From NCBI RefSeq assembly GCF_013359945.1, contig NZ_JABWCS010000190.1:1-64000 (forward strand): 64,000 nucleotides of DNA, in the 5' to 3' direction. The translations under genes and the position numbers were made by a program. Below are positions 47,278 to 56,382 of this stretch, in pieces. This DNA is from Paenibacillus agri (GTDB lineage: Bacteria; Bacillota; Bacilli; Paenibacillales; Paenibacillaceae). Each line of letters begins with the position of its first letter. Position 1 is the first letter of the stretch. The notes under the pieces were generated by a model. That model saw only the letters and a list, made by a program, of their open reading frames with translations, was not told the origin of the DNA and did no database searches.

Positions 47278-47868
47278 TTAAGATTTGATCGGTGAAGTGA
47301 GGACCTGGTCAATAAGCCCGTATTCCTTTGCTTCTTCCGCGCTCATGAAGTTATCGCGGTCGGTATCCCGTTCGATTTTTTCAAGGGGCTGACCTGTGCG
47401 ATCTACATAAATTTGATTCAGCTTCTGTCTGGTCTTAAGAATCCAGTCTGTGTGAATCCAGATATCGGAAGCCTGGCCTTGAACGCCGCCCAGCGGTTGG
47501 TGAATCATAACCTCGCTGTTAGCAAGCGCAAAACGTTTACCCGGCGCACCCGCCGTCAAGAGCAGCGACCCCATACTTGCGGCCATGCCCACACAAATCG
47601 TTGAAACATCCGGTTTGATGTGCTGCATCGTATCATATATACCCATGCCGGCTGTTACAGAACCACCGGGTGAATTGATGTACAGGTGTATGTCTTTTTC
47701 GGGGTCATCCGCAGCCAGAAACAGCAACTGGGCGATAACCAGATTGGCGACATCATCGTCAATCGCATTGCTCAGGAAAATGATGCGGTCCTTAAGCAAC
47801 CTGGAATAGATATCGTATGAGCGTTCGCCCCGACTTGTAGATTCCACAACCATTGGTACCAGACTCAT
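47278..47868 (-). CDS. clpP: ATP-dependent Clp protease proteolytic subunit ClpP
   Basis: 196 aa serine protease. The catalytic triad is Ser98 ([11 protein letters not shown]), His123 (MIHQPLGG) and Asp172 ([10 protein letters not shown]). Tetradecameric barrel in the cytoplasm, partner of ClpX downstream. In Bacillus subtilis clpP is elsewhere; here it sits between tig and clpX. I see no clear CtsR box in the leader. Confidence 0.98.
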   Translation of the reverse strand: MSLVPMVVESTSRGERSYDIYSRLLKDRIIFLSNAIDDDVANLVIAQLLFLAADDPEKDIHLYINSPGGSVTAGMGIYDTMQHIKPDVSTICVGMAASMGSLLLTAGAPGKRFALANSEVMIHQPLGGVQGQASDIWIHTDWILKTRQKLNQIYVDRTGQPLEKIERDTDRDNFMSAEEAKEYGLIDQVLTSPIKS

Positions 47869-48090
47869 GTCACCAACCTCTTTTCTCTGTATAGATTAGT
47901 CTTTCCGTTTCAGAAATATTTTAACACGTTCAAGGCGCGATGTCATTTTTTCACTGCCGTCGTCCATTACAATGCTTAAGTGTATGACATTACCTCGCAA
48001 TTATATCCGTATTGACAGGGTTTCATAACCGCATCCCGAAGCTTCTGAGAATTATAATCTCTGACAGGCAGTGAAAAACATGTCATATGT
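47869..48090 (-). promoter_or_regulatory. clpP upstream region with inverted repeat and candidate -10
   Basis: The tig-clpP gap is 317 bp. Two imperfect inverted arms of about 19-20 bp, sharing TTTTTCACTGCC, lie at 47940-47958 and 48067-48086. Between them a perfect TATAAT (48000-48005) on the minus strand could be the clpP -10, with only a weak -35 (TTATGA). A leader of about 125 nt would follow. Confidence 0.45.
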
Positions 48091-48127
48091 AAAAAATAAG
48101 GCACGTAGCTAAATATACGTGCCTTAT
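48091..48127 (-). terminator. Intrinsic terminator of tig
   Basis: Twelve-base perfect arms ATAAGGCACGTA and TACGTGCCTTAT, then TTTTT on the minus strand. A smaller GGCCTG/CAGGCC hairpin lies between it and the tig stop (48141-48157). Confidence 0.92.
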
Positions 48128-48185
48128 CTTCTGTGTATGAAGGCCTGCTAACAGGCCATTATAGGTAGATCAGTCCGCGCAGGAA

Positions 48186-49514
48186 TTACTCAGCGCTTTT
48201 ATCTTCAGCTGCTTCTTCAGTAGCTTCTACTTCTACGCTGCTCTCAACAAGCAAATCAATGGTTTTGCGCAGGGAGAGCTCTTCGCTCAGGCTGCCCAGG
48301 GAACCGTTCGCTGCAAGAATGCTGCGGATTTCCTCAGGAGTACGTTTGAAGGATTCAGCCATAGTAGCCAGCTCTTGGTTAACTTCTTCTTCGGACACTT
48401 CAATGTTCTCTTGCTTCGCGATAACTTCCAGAACCAGGTTGTTGCGAACGCGTTTTTCAGCATCGCCCTTCATTTGGTTTTGCAGGTCTTCACGAGTTTG
48501 GCCGGAGAAGCTCAGGAACATGTCCATGTTCATTCCTTGTTGACGAAGACGGTTGTCGAAATCGCGAACCATGTTCTCAACTTCGCTAGCGATCATCGCA
48601 TCTGGAATTTCAACTTCAGCGTTAGCTGCAGCTTTATCAACAACAGCGTTCTCACGAGCGCCTTTCAGTTCATCCGCTTTACGGGATTCCAGTTGTTTCT
48701 TCAGATCTGCTTTGTACTCATCCAATGTATCGAATTCACTTACATCTTTAGCGAACTCATCATCCAGAGCTGGAAGCTGTTTGCGTTTGATTTCGTGCAG
48801 CTTCACTTTGAATACAGCAGCTTTACCTGCAAGGTTCTCAGCATGGTAAGCTTCAGGGAAAGTTACTTCAACATCTTTGAAGTCTCCAGTGCCCATGCCT
48901 ACAACTTGCTCTTCAAAACCTGGAATGAAGGAATTGCTTCCCAGTTCCAAGGAATGACGCTCAGCTTGTCCGCCTTCGAATTGTACGCCATCAACAGAAC
49001 CGTCGAAATCAATCACGGCGATGTCGCCCAGAGCTGCTGTTTCGTCTTCAACGACAACCAGCTCGGCATGACGCTCTTGCAGACGAGTCAATTCTGCATT
49101 CAGCTCATCTTCTGTAACTTCAGCTTTTTGAGCTGGAACTTCCAGACCTTTATATTGACCAAGGACTACTTCTGGTTTCACAGTGATTTTCGCTTTGAAA
49201 ATGAAGGATTGACCTTTAGCGAATTGCTCGATGTCCACTTCAGGACGGTCTACAGGGAAGATATCGGTTTGTTCAACCGCTTCACCGTATGCTTCAGGAA
49301 GAAGGATGTCAATTGCATCCTGGTACAGGCTTTCTACGCCAAAACGGGATTCGAAAATCGGCCGTGGCACTTTACCTTTACGGAATCCAGGCACGTTTGC
49401 CTTCTTAACTACTTTATTAAAAGCTTTGTCGAGTGCTGCAGCTACACGGTCTGCTCCGACTTCGACTTCAAGAACGCCAAGGTTCTTCTCTATCTTTTCC
49501 CAAGTTGCTTTCAT
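48186..49514 (-). CDS. tig: Trigger factor, ribosome-bound chaperone and prolyl isomerase
   Basis: 442 aa. N-terminal ribosome-docking signature VPGFRKGKVPRPIFESRFG, a central FKBP-like PPIase domain (DIAVIDFDGSVDGVQFEGG, SFIPGFEEQVVGMGTGD) and a C-terminal helical chaperone arm with an acidic tail. GGAGGGG precedes the ATG. It is transcribed from a strong promoter at 49593-49621 that lies at the 3' end of the upstream gene, and ends at a terminator before clpP. Confidence 0.98.
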   Translation of the reverse strand: MKATWEKIEKNLGVLEVEVGADRVAAALDKAFNKVVKKANVPGFRKGKVPRPIFESRFGVESLYQDAIDILLPEAYGEAVEQTDIFPVDRPEVDIEQFAKGQSFIFKAKITVKPEVVLGQYKGLEVPAQKAEVTEDELNAELTRLQERHAELVVVEDETAALGDIAVIDFDGSVDGVQFEGGQAERHSLELGSNSFIPGFEEQVVGMGTGDFKDVEVTFPEAYHAENLAGKAAVFKVKLHEIKRKQLPALDDEFAKDVSEFDTLDEYKADLKKQLESRKADELKGARENAVVDKAAANAEVEIPDAMIASEVENMVRDFDNRLRQQGMNMDMFLSFSGQTREDLQNQMKGDAEKRVRNNLVLEVIAKQENIEVSEEEVNQELATMAESFKRTPEEIRSILAANGSLGSLSEELSLRKTIDLLVESSVEVEATEEAAEDKSAE

Positions 49515-49592
49515 GTTATACTTTCCCCTCCAAAAATAGGTTCACAAGTTTACTCAAATATTCACGCAGTTCACGCACAGAATAACCATTAT

Positions 49593-49621
49593 ATTATATA
49601 CAACATCACTTCATTTATCAA
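49593..49621 (-). promoter_or_regulatory. Sigma-A promoter of tig
   Basis: Minus-strand TTGATA (49616-49621) and TATAAT (49593-49598) with an exact 17-bp spacer. The -35 overlaps the last codons of the ysoA-like gene. Confidence 0.85.
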
Positions 49622-50540
49622 GTAGAGAAGTCTTTACAAATCCTTTCAGAGTACGGTACGCACCTTCAAATTGAAAGCGCATGCTGTCTGTAATCCCGTA
49701 CATGGCCCGGGTTTCCTCTTCCTGCCGAGCGCCATTCAGACTCTCGGAGACCATCTGGTGCAGCGCCCCGGCCCATATGTCCAGCATGGCGTACTCCCCT
49801 TCCAGCAGCGTCCGGTAATCTCTGGAGCCATAGATAGACATCACGAACTGTCCCCAGAGCTCCTGGGCAAAATAATATAGCGTAGGCTCATGTACCTCTG
49901 CCTGCTCAGCCACTCGTTCCAGAACCTGACTTATCTGCGGCGGGAATTCCTCGTTCTGTAGCGGCACACTCTCGATCTCGACAACGGCCGTCTCCTGGCC
50001 CCGGACCAGATGAATACTTCCCTGGGCGCCGCGTCGGCGCAGCGTCTGCAGCGTGCGGAATTGCAGGAGTGGATGGACATTGTTCTCCTGAAGCCAATGA
50101 CTCAGTGCCTCATCGATTCCTTCCCCTTCCAGATAGGAGAGCTGTTCCAGCGCCAGAATTGTCGATTCGGACAGTGGTTCTTCCATAATCTTTCTCAGTA
50201 GCTTGATGGGGTAGTCAGCATCTTCCTCCAGCTTGGATCTCGCCAGCACCCGGGCCATATCCTCTTCCTGGAGCTCTTCCTCTTCTTGCCGGGAACTGCT
50301 GTCCGATTCTCCGCTGCCGGAGGCATAAGGAAAAGCGGCCACCAGCCAGTCGAGCAGGGACTGCCATTCCTCATAGTGCCGCTCTTCCTGTCCCTGGCAC
50401 TGCAGCAAAAACCGCAGCAGCTCCATCGCTTCCCCGTAACGCTCACTCTCCAGCATGACTGTCAGCTGAATCTGGTAATAATCCAGCGTGCGCGGAAATA
50501 ACACGATATTGTCTTTGGCAGGGGAATTTGATTGTTTAAT
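49611..50540 (-). CDS. YsoA-like protein (helical/TPR-type) upstream of tig
   Basis: 309 aa if started at ATT 50540. AGGAGGTG (50546-50553) sits 5 nt before this ATT; the next possible start, GTG 50504, has no ribosome site. The protein would begin MKQSNSPAKDNIVLFPRTLDYYQ. It is alpha-helical with repeated hydrophobic heptads (MLESERYGEAMELLRFLLQ, STILALEQLSYLEGEGIDEAL, PLLQFRTLQTLRRRG), as expected for a TPR-like fold. The position before tig matches Bacillus ysoA, whose function is unknown. No catalytic motif. Confidence 0.72.
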   Translation of the reverse strand: MKQSNSPAKDNIVLFPRTLDYYQIQLTVMLESERYGEAMELLRFLLQCQGQEERHYEEWQSLLDWLVAAFPYASGSGESDSSSRQEEEELQEEDMARVLARSKLEEDADYPIKLLRKIMEEPLSESTILALEQLSYLEGEGIDEALSHWLQENNVHPLLQFRTLQTLRRRGAQGSIHLVRGQETAVVEIESVPLQNEEFPPQISQVLERVAEQAEVHEPTLYYFAQELWGQFVMSIYGSRDYRTLLEGEYAMLDIWAGALHQMVSESLNGARQEEETRAMYGITDSMRFQFEGAYRTLKGFVKTSLLDK

Positions 50541-50616
50541 GAGGGCACCTCCTTTTTTTTCAAAACGATATCTTGGTTGATTATAGCATATCCTTGGCCA
50601 CGTTTAAAAAAACCGC

Positions 50617-50645
50617 TTGAAAAACACTCTTATGTATGATAACAT
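50617..50645 (+). promoter_or_regulatory. Promoter of tRNA-Arg
   Basis: TTGAAA (50617-50622), 17-bp spacer, TAACAT (50640-50645). Start of transcription would be about 25 bp before the tRNA. Confidence 0.65.
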
Positions 50646-50676
50646 AATTTTTGCTTGCTTTTCACTCATTTGCCGT

Positions 50677-50750
50677 GTCCCGGTAGCTCAGCTGGATAGA
50701 GCATGCGCCTTCTAAGCGCACGGTCGGGGGTTCGAATCCCTTCCGGGACG
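50677..50750 (+). tRNA. tRNA-Arg (anticodon TCT)
   Basis: 74 nt. Acceptor arms GTCCCGG and CCGGGAC, D-loop AGCTCAGCTGGATAGAGC, anticodon loop CTTCTAA with TCT closed by GCGC/GCGC, T-arm GGGGGTTCGAATCCC. CCA is not encoded. It is a single tRNA unit with its own promoter and terminator, on the strand opposite to its neighbours. Confidence 0.97.
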
Positions 50751-50758
50751 TCATGCAG

Positions 50759-50786
50759 AAGCCTTCCTTTACGGAAGGCTTTTTTG
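50759..50786 (+). terminator. Terminator of tRNA-Arg
   Basis: AAGCCTTCC and GGAAGGCTT around TTTAC, then a T-run on the plus strand, 8 bp after the tRNA. Confidence 0.92.
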
Positions 50787-50855
50787 CGTTCTCATAAGGT
50801 GTCATAAGAACTACAATAATGAGTTTTAAGACATCTGTAGTTATATCTTATCCAT

Positions 50856-50885
50856 GAAAAAATGCCCGGGTTGCCCCGGGCATTA
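50856..50885 (-). terminator. Terminator of the LtaS-like gene
   Basis: Perfect AATGCCCGGG/CCCGGGCATT arms around four bases, followed by TTTTTT on the minus strand, 40 bp after the stop codon. Next to it (50901-50921) the 10-mer TTGTACCAAC occurs twice in tandem, one base apart. Confidence 0.9.
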
Positions 50886-50924
50886 CTAATAGATCTGCTA
50901 TTGTACCAACGTTGTACCAACCGC

Positions 50925-52733
50925 CTAAAACAACAGGTCTTGTGAATAATTCTCGCCTTCCAGAATATCGTACTCCACAAGCCGATAATCCTCTAAAAGC
51001 GCCTTCTGCTGCTCGCTCAGATCCTTGATGGGATCGGAAGAACCGATGAGCACACTTTTACTCAGGCCCGGAATCTCTGCCTGCACCTCTCGCAGAAGCT
51101 TATAGAATACCGGCATCTCCTGACCCGACAACTGAAATACCGTGGGCCCGATGAACGCAGGGCTCATCGTCCCCGCCGATTCTTTTCCAATATCAAAATT
51201 AGCTAAGTAGATTAGCTTCGTCTCATGCTTCAACCGTGGATCATTGTCCCATCCCGCCTGGGTGTAAATATCAGCCGACAGCGCCGGCAGATGATCGCCC
51301 CAGAAGGCAACGATTGTCGGACGCTGGATTGTCTTTAACTCCTTGGCCAGATAAGCCACCGCCTCATCCGTCAGCTTCGTGTCATGGACATAGGTCTCCA
51401 GTTCGTCCTTCCAGGCCGGCTGTGTGCCGCCTACACTAATGGTATTCTCTCCATTTAATCCTTTAATAAAAGGAAAGTGATTCTGCATGGTTACAAGATG
51501 CAGGAAGGTCGGCTGCTTGGCTGCCTTCAACTTATCCACGGCCTCCTGAACGGCAGACATATCGGAAATATAGCCGTTCGGCGTAATCCGGTTGGCGTTC
51601 TCCATCTCCTTCTCACTGGTGAATTCGTCGAAGCCCAGGATCGGATAGACCCGGTTTCGGTTATAGAAGGTATCGTCAAAAGGGTGAACGGCAAGCGCCT
51701 GATAGCCTCTGTCCTTGAGTATGCTAACAATGGAAGGCATCCCTGACATTTTGACAATCTTCTGCTGGTAAGGGATCGAGCCGTCTTTCAGAAAATACAT
51801 CGACAAGCCGGTCAGCGCCTCAAATTCGACATTGGCCGTGTTCCCGCCAAACTCTGGCGAGAGCAGGTAACCGGACGGCGTGTTCTGCCCCTCCTGATGA
51901 ATGTACGCCAGCGGGTCTTCACTGAAGGTGAAGCCCGGCAGACGTGTCACATCAAAGAACGCTTCATCCATCATATACATGATGTTAGGGCGCTCCGCCA
52001 GCGCAGCAGTCTTATCTTTATCAGCCGGTAAAGCACCGTATTTCTTAGCAATCCGGGCAATGGACTCCTGGCTGTAGTCATCCGGCTTCTCGATCAGCTT
52101 CTGCTTGAGATTGCCCGTGAAGGCAAACACAAAACCGTTCTGGCTATAATTGACCTTCTGGTTCCAGTAAATATTCTGGTACTGAATAGAAGTAGCCAGC
52201 GCATGCTGACCACTAACCATCCAGATGAATCCGGCGATCATAGCAGCGGAGAGAACCGTGCAGGCTGCGCGCAGTGAGAAGCGAATCTTCACTTTAGGCA
52301 GCTTCCAGATTAAATAAACTGCTACGACTAGCAGGACGACTGCCAGTACCACCGCGAGCGGGGAGATCATCCCTGATGTGATTTTGCTCATCTCACGAGC
52401 GTTTTTAAGCTGCATTAAGTCCCAGGGGAACAGTGGCTCCCCAGTAGTGGACAGCTTCTTGTAATCCGCTATGCCAATCAGAAGGCAACCTGCGAACGCC
52501 AGCAGCGTTCCGGCATAAATATTAGGGATGATTACAGCGAAGCAGAGCAAAACAAAGAAAAAGAATAAGCTACCAAATATATAAAGCCAGTAATATTGCG
52601 AAATCCAGGCCAAAGCACTGCCGGCATTCATTCCAAGCGAAGCGGTCTGCATGAAGAAATTGAGCAGAAATCCGCCGGGCAGCAGCAGTAAAAGTAGCAT
52701 ATTCAGTCCTTTGGAAGACGTAAAACGGCGCAT
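50925..52733 (-). CDS. LtaS-like membrane sulfatase (phosphoglycerol transferase family)
   Basis: 602 aa. Five N-terminal membrane helices, then an extracellular alkaline-phosphatase/sulfatase domain: NIMYMMDEAFFDVTRLPG (metal-binding acidic residue), GGNTANVEFEALTG with the candidate nucleophile Thr299, VAFWGDHLPALS (metal Asp/His). It may polymerise glycerol-phosphate from phosphatidylglycerol or modify another envelope glycan; the exact LtaS role is not proven by sequence. ATG has AGGAGG upstream. Monocistronic with its own terminator. Confidence 0.86.
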   Translation of the reverse strand: MRRFTSSKGLNMLLLLLLPGGFLLNFFMQTASLGMNAGSALAWISQYYWLYIFGSLFFFFVLLCFAVIIPNIYAGTLLAFAGCLLIGIADYKKLSTTGEPLFPWDLMQLKNAREMSKITSGMISPLAVVLAVVLLVVAVYLIWKLPKVKIRFSLRAACTVLSAAMIAGFIWMVSGQHALATSIQYQNIYWNQKVNYSQNGFVFAFTGNLKQKLIEKPDDYSQESIARIAKKYGALPADKDKTAALAERPNIMYMMDEAFFDVTRLPGFTFSEDPLAYIHQEGQNTPSGYLLSPEFGGNTANVEFEALTGLSMYFLKDGSIPYQQKIVKMSGMPSIVSILKDRGYQALAVHPFDDTFYNRNRVYPILGFDEFTSEKEMENANRITPNGYISDMSAVQEAVDKLKAAKQPTFLHLVTMQNHFPFIKGLNGENTISVGGTQPAWKDELETYVHDTKLTDEAVAYLAKELKTIQRPTIVAFWGDHLPALSADIYTQAGWDNDPRLKHETKLIYLANFDIGKESAGTMSPAFIGPTVFQLSGQEMPVFYKLLREVQAEIPGLSKSVLIGSSDPIKDLSEQQKALLEDYRLVEYDILEGENYSQDLLF

Positions 52734-52792
52734 ACATATCCTCCTCTATCTTTTCTAAACGAACAGTATACGCCATTTTGATTAAATAAACC

Positions 52793-54199
52793 TTAAATTT
52801 GCAGCTGCGCTTCTGTGACGGGGAATCCTCCACTCTTCCGCAGAACGCCGAATTCCTTGCGAACCATCCACGCCGTCCACAGTACGACAATGGCATCAAT
52901 CGCCAGCGTCCCCCAATACACCCCGGAAACTCCCATGATTCTTGGCAGCACAAGCATCACCGGAACGTAGAACACAAGCTGTCTGGCAATCCCGATGATC
53001 GCAGCCGGTTTTCCTTTATCAATTGACGGGAAGAAGGTCATCGCCATAAAAATCATCGACAATAGCGGCAGGACCGCCATGTTGATTCGGAAATACATCA
53101 GCTCCGGCCCGCTGAAGGTCTGATCAGGTAGCATAAGCCCCAGAATCATCTGCGGATTCCACATGGCGATTATCCAGAATGGCAGGGTCAGCACCATCGA
53201 AGCTAATGTGAATATTTTGTAGGATTGAATGACTCGCTCGTATTTCTCAGCCCCGAAGTTAATCCCAATGACCGGCTGGAGTGCACGCATAAGACCGAAG
53301 ATCGGTGTGAGCAAGAACGTGAACACCCGGAAAACAACTCCGTAGAAGGCCACATCGGCAATGGTTCCGTATTTGGACAGGGCATTGAACACGATTAAAG
53401 CCTGCACCAGATTCATAAAATTCATAATGAAGGAGGACATGCCCAGGCTGAAAATGGATTTTAGCGTGGCTCTATCCCGATAAATCGCAAAGGCTCTTGT
53501 CTTGAAGGAAGACCATCCTCTGCCGAAATAAATCCAGCCCAGCAGTGTATAGACGAACATACCGATATTGGTTGCCCAGGCGGCACCCTCCACCCCAAGC
53601 TGCAGGACGGCCACCAGCAAATAATTGCATAGAACGTCCGCTACCAAGCCAATGCCCATCACTACTGCTGCAGATTTCATCTTGCCCTCAGCTCTGACAA
53701 TCATATTCGCAGCTAAACCGTAGATCCAGAAGAAAGACCCCCAGACGGTAATTCTGAAGTAGCTGTTACCCAGCGTCAGCGTTTGCCCCTCTCCTCCCAT
53801 GATTGACACCAATTGGGTTGAAAATAATAGGCCCAGCACCATGTAGACTACGGTCACAATGACCGTCAGGTAATTCACATTACCCATCAATCGCTGCTGG
53901 GTGTGCTGATCCTGCCTTCCAATGGCAATGCTCAGCGCTGCACCCGCCCCAACTCCGATCAGGGAGCCTAACCCCAGGCTGATCTGTGTCAATGGATAGG
54001 CTACGGAAACACCGGCTAAGGCTGTCTCACCTACATAGCGGCCTACAAATACAGCGGCGATCACCGCGTTTAACCCGTACAACACCATGGCGATGATAGC
54101 TGGCCAAGAGAGCCGGTACATTATTTTCCACAGATTCTCGTTCAAGATTAGAAGCTTCTGCTTCTCTTTCCCATCTGTGGTTTGTTGTATCGTTGACAT
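52793..54199 (-). CDS. MATE-family multidrug efflux transporter
   Basis: 468 aa, about 12 membrane helices in two related halves (MVLYGLNAVIAAVFVGRYVGETALAGVSVAYPL and the second-half copy VFNALSKYGTIADVAFYGVVFRVFTFLLTPIFGLMRALQPVIGINFGA). Expected Na+- or H+-driven export of cationic drugs. The leader between 54200 and 54360 has one GTGAAG/CTTCAC hairpin but no riboswitch I can recognise. Upstream lies the terminator of the pst operon. Confidence 0.93.
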   Translation of the reverse strand: MSTIQQTTDGKEKQKLLILNENLWKIMYRLSWPAIIAMVLYGLNAVIAAVFVGRYVGETALAGVSVAYPLTQISLGLGSLIGVGAGAALSIAIGRQDQHTQQRLMGNVNYLTVIVTVVYMVLGLLFSTQLVSIMGGEGQTLTLGNSYFRITVWGSFFWIYGLAANMIVRAEGKMKSAAVVMGIGLVADVLCNYLLVAVLQLGVEGAAWATNIGMFVYTLLGWIYFGRGWSSFKTRAFAIYRDRATLKSIFSLGMSSFIMNFMNLVQALIVFNALSKYGTIADVAFYGVVFRVFTFLLTPIFGLMRALQPVIGINFGAEKYERVIQSYKIFTLASMVLTLPFWIIAMWNPQMILGLMLPDQTFSGPELMYFRINMAVLPLLSMIFMAMTFFPSIDKGKPAAIIGIARQLVFYVPVMLVLPRIMGVSGVYWGTLAIDAIVVLWTAWMVRKEFGVLRKSGGFPVTEAQLQI

Positions 54200-54367
54200 A
54201 GAAGGAAACCTCTTTCTTTAAAAGGATAGAAATCGTGATTCTGAGCCAGACTTAAAGCCCATCTCGACTTCTATATAAGTTTAGAAGGTGAAGAGTGCCC
54301 TTCACTACCCGTAGACGGAGTCTTATAGCCCGAAAAAGGATTATTGTATCTCTACTAAAGCGCAACG

Positions 54368-54414
54368 CAAAAAGCCGCCCCCAGGCAGTATGAAAACTAC
54401 CGGAGACAGCTTTA
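54368..54414 (-). terminator. Terminator after pstA
   Basis: Arms AAAGCTGTCTCCGG and the G/U-paired CTGGGGGCGGCTTT (minus strand) enclose a short loop, followed by TTTTGCG. It closes the pst transcript directly after pstA, where pstB would be expected. Confidence 0.7.
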
Positions 54415-54469
54415 GATTGAGGTAATAAGTTATAGCACTATTGAATAGAAGTCTTCACTTCAACTGGGA

Positions 54470-55351
54470 TCAGCGTCCCTGACGGCGGTTGTTCAGCCAC
54501 AGCGGGAAGCGGAAGGCCAGGTTGATGAGCAGGACGACAATAACCAACACAGCTGCTGATCGGTCGGCTATCTGACGTGCATCCTCGACGATCGCTTCGG
54601 ATTGGACGTACCACAAATGCACCGCTAGCGTCTCGCCCGGCGAGAACAGGTTAAAGTCCCACATTTCGCCCGAGGTACTCAGACCGGCAGTCAGGATAAT
54701 AACCGCAGACTCCCCGAAGGCACGACCCGCAACGAGACAGATTCCTGTCACGATAGACCGCAGAGCAACCGGGAGCACGACCGTACGAATGACATGGTAT
54801 TTAGTCATACCAAGTGCATAGCCCGCTTCACGGATATCGCCAGGAACGGCACGTACCGCTTCTTCTGTAACACGGGCCAGCATCGGCAAGTTCAACAGCG
54901 CCAAGCTGACGCCCCCGCCCAGAATCGTAAGTCCAATACCGAAGTATTCAGCGAAGATCGCTAGACCGAGCATACCGAATACAATGGAAGGAACCGAGGA
55001 CAAAGCTTCTACGCAAATCCGCAATCCACCGGTAAACTTGTTATCCGGCGCGTATTCTGCCATGTAAATCCCCGCACCCAGTCCAATTGGAACCGAGATG
55101 ATAAGTGAGATGAACAGAATATAGAAAGAGTTGAATAGTACAGGACCAATACCGCCGCCAACATCCATTTCCTCTGGCTGCTTAATCAGGAAGTCCAGAC
55201 TCAGGGATGGCAAGCCTTTGCTCATAATCGAGATCAGCAGCCAGAAGATCAGCAGCAGAATCAGGCCGCCCAGCGTATAAAATCCGTATGTAGCCAGTTT
55301 ATCGCGCCGCTGAGCCCGCGCCGTATGGCGTGTCCGTGTGAAGCTGGTCAT
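54470..55351 (-). CDS. pstA: Phosphate ABC transporter permease PstA
   Basis: 293 aa, six membrane helices and the EAA loop PMLARVTEEAVRAVPGDIREAGYALGMTKY. Forms the channel with PstC. Its ATG overlaps the pstC stop (ATGA), so translation is coupled. No pstB follows; a terminator does. Confidence 0.94.
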   Translation of the reverse strand: MTSFTRTRHTARAQRRDKLATYGFYTLGGLILLLIFWLLISIMSKGLPSLSLDFLIKQPEEMDVGGGIGPVLFNSFYILFISLIISVPIGLGAGIYMAEYAPDNKFTGGLRICVEALSSVPSIVFGMLGLAIFAEYFGIGLTILGGGVSLALLNLPMLARVTEEAVRAVPGDIREAGYALGMTKYHVIRTVVLPVALRSIVTGICLVAGRAFGESAVIILTAGLSTSGEMWDFNLFSPGETLAVHLWYVQSEAIVEDARQIADRSAAVLVIVVLLINLAFRFPLWLNNRRQGR

Positions 55352-56295
55352 GCTGCATCCCTCCGCTTTCTTCCGAGAATCCGAATGATCAGAATCAGCA
55401 CGAACGAGATCACGAGCAGCAAGAAGGCCATCATGTGCAGCGCATAGTTCCAGGTCGAGTCAAATTCCACATTAGAAATTTGCATTACGATGTTACTTGT
55501 CAGCACCGATGAAGGTGTGAACAGTGTTTTGGCCAATTGGGCTGTATTCCCGATGACCATAACCACAGCCATTGTCTCACCAACAGCACGGGTCATCCCG
55601 AGAATGACCGCAGAAATAATCCCCCGGCCTGCCGCAGGCAGGACTACACGCATAATCACTTGCAGACGGGTAGAACCAAGAGCATAAGCGGCATCACGGT
55701 ATTTGCGCGGCACAGCCACAATGGCATCATCGCTGATCCGGCAAATGGTTGGTAGTACCATCAGAGACAGGACAAGTGCCGCGGCCAGTATTCCGTCACC
55801 GAGACCCTGACCACTAACGTCACGCAGGAAGGGAAGCAATACGGTAAGGCCCAGATATCCATAAACAATGGAAGGAATCCCAACCAGCAGGTCAAGCACT
55901 GGGCGAATAAAGGTCTTCAGCCAGTTCGGGGCGATCTCGGCGATAAGCACCGCCATCCCTACCGAAACGGGAACTGCGATGACCATCGTAAGCGCAGTTA
56001 GCGAAAGTGTATTCACAATAAAAGCGGCTGCCCCGAAAGCATCCTCTTCCGGACTCCAATTAAAAGAGAAGAAGAAGTCAGCCAATGAGACCTGGCCGAA
56101 CATTAGCATCGCCGTTTTGCCGATAAATAAGATAACCATGCCCAGTACAAAGCAAAGCGCCAGAATACTGAACAAAAAATAATACCGGAATATTGAATTG
56201 CTTAGCAAATGCCTGCCATGACGTTTTGCATTAGCGCTGACCTTAACTGAGCTTTGTTTCAGCCTGGATTCCAGGTTGTGGACTGGTGCCCCCAT
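55348..56295 (-). CDS. pstC: Phosphate ABC transporter permease PstC
   Basis: 315 aa from ATG 56295, behind AGGAGGGA; the frame is open to 56361. Six membrane helices and EAA loop TICRISDDAIVAVPRKYRDAAYALGSTRLQ. A cytoplasmic N-terminal tail of about 45 residues (GAPVHNLESRLKQSSVKV) is longer than in many homologues. Between pstS and pstA as usual. Confidence 0.94.
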   Translation of the reverse strand: MGAPVHNLESRLKQSSVKVSANAKRHGRHLLSNSIFRYYFLFSILALCFVLGMVILFIGKTAMLMFGQVSLADFFFSFNWSPEEDAFGAAAFIVNTLSLTALTMVIAVPVSVGMAVLIAEIAPNWLKTFIRPVLDLLVGIPSIVYGYLGLTVLLPFLRDVSGQGLGDGILAAALVLSLMVLPTICRISDDAIVAVPRKYRDAAYALGSTRLQVIMRVVLPAAGRGIISAVILGMTRAVGETMAVVMVIGNTAQLAKTLFTPSSVLTSNIVMQISNVEFDSTWNYALHMMAFLLLVISFVLILIIRILGRKRRDAA

Positions 56296-56382
56296 ACGTT
56301 CCCTCCTGTAAGCGGCCAGCCCCCGCTGATTCTCCAGGAGCTGGCCGCTGTTACCGTTCAATATAATCTTTGGATATTACTA

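Noticed and set aside
47869..48185. CtsR or CIRCE operator before clpP
   Set aside because: No tandem heptad or TTAGCACTC-type inverted repeat could be found.
54200..54360. Riboswitch in the MATE transporter leader
   Set aside because: Only one short hairpin is evident; I could not match purine, guanidine or other riboswitch consensus segments.
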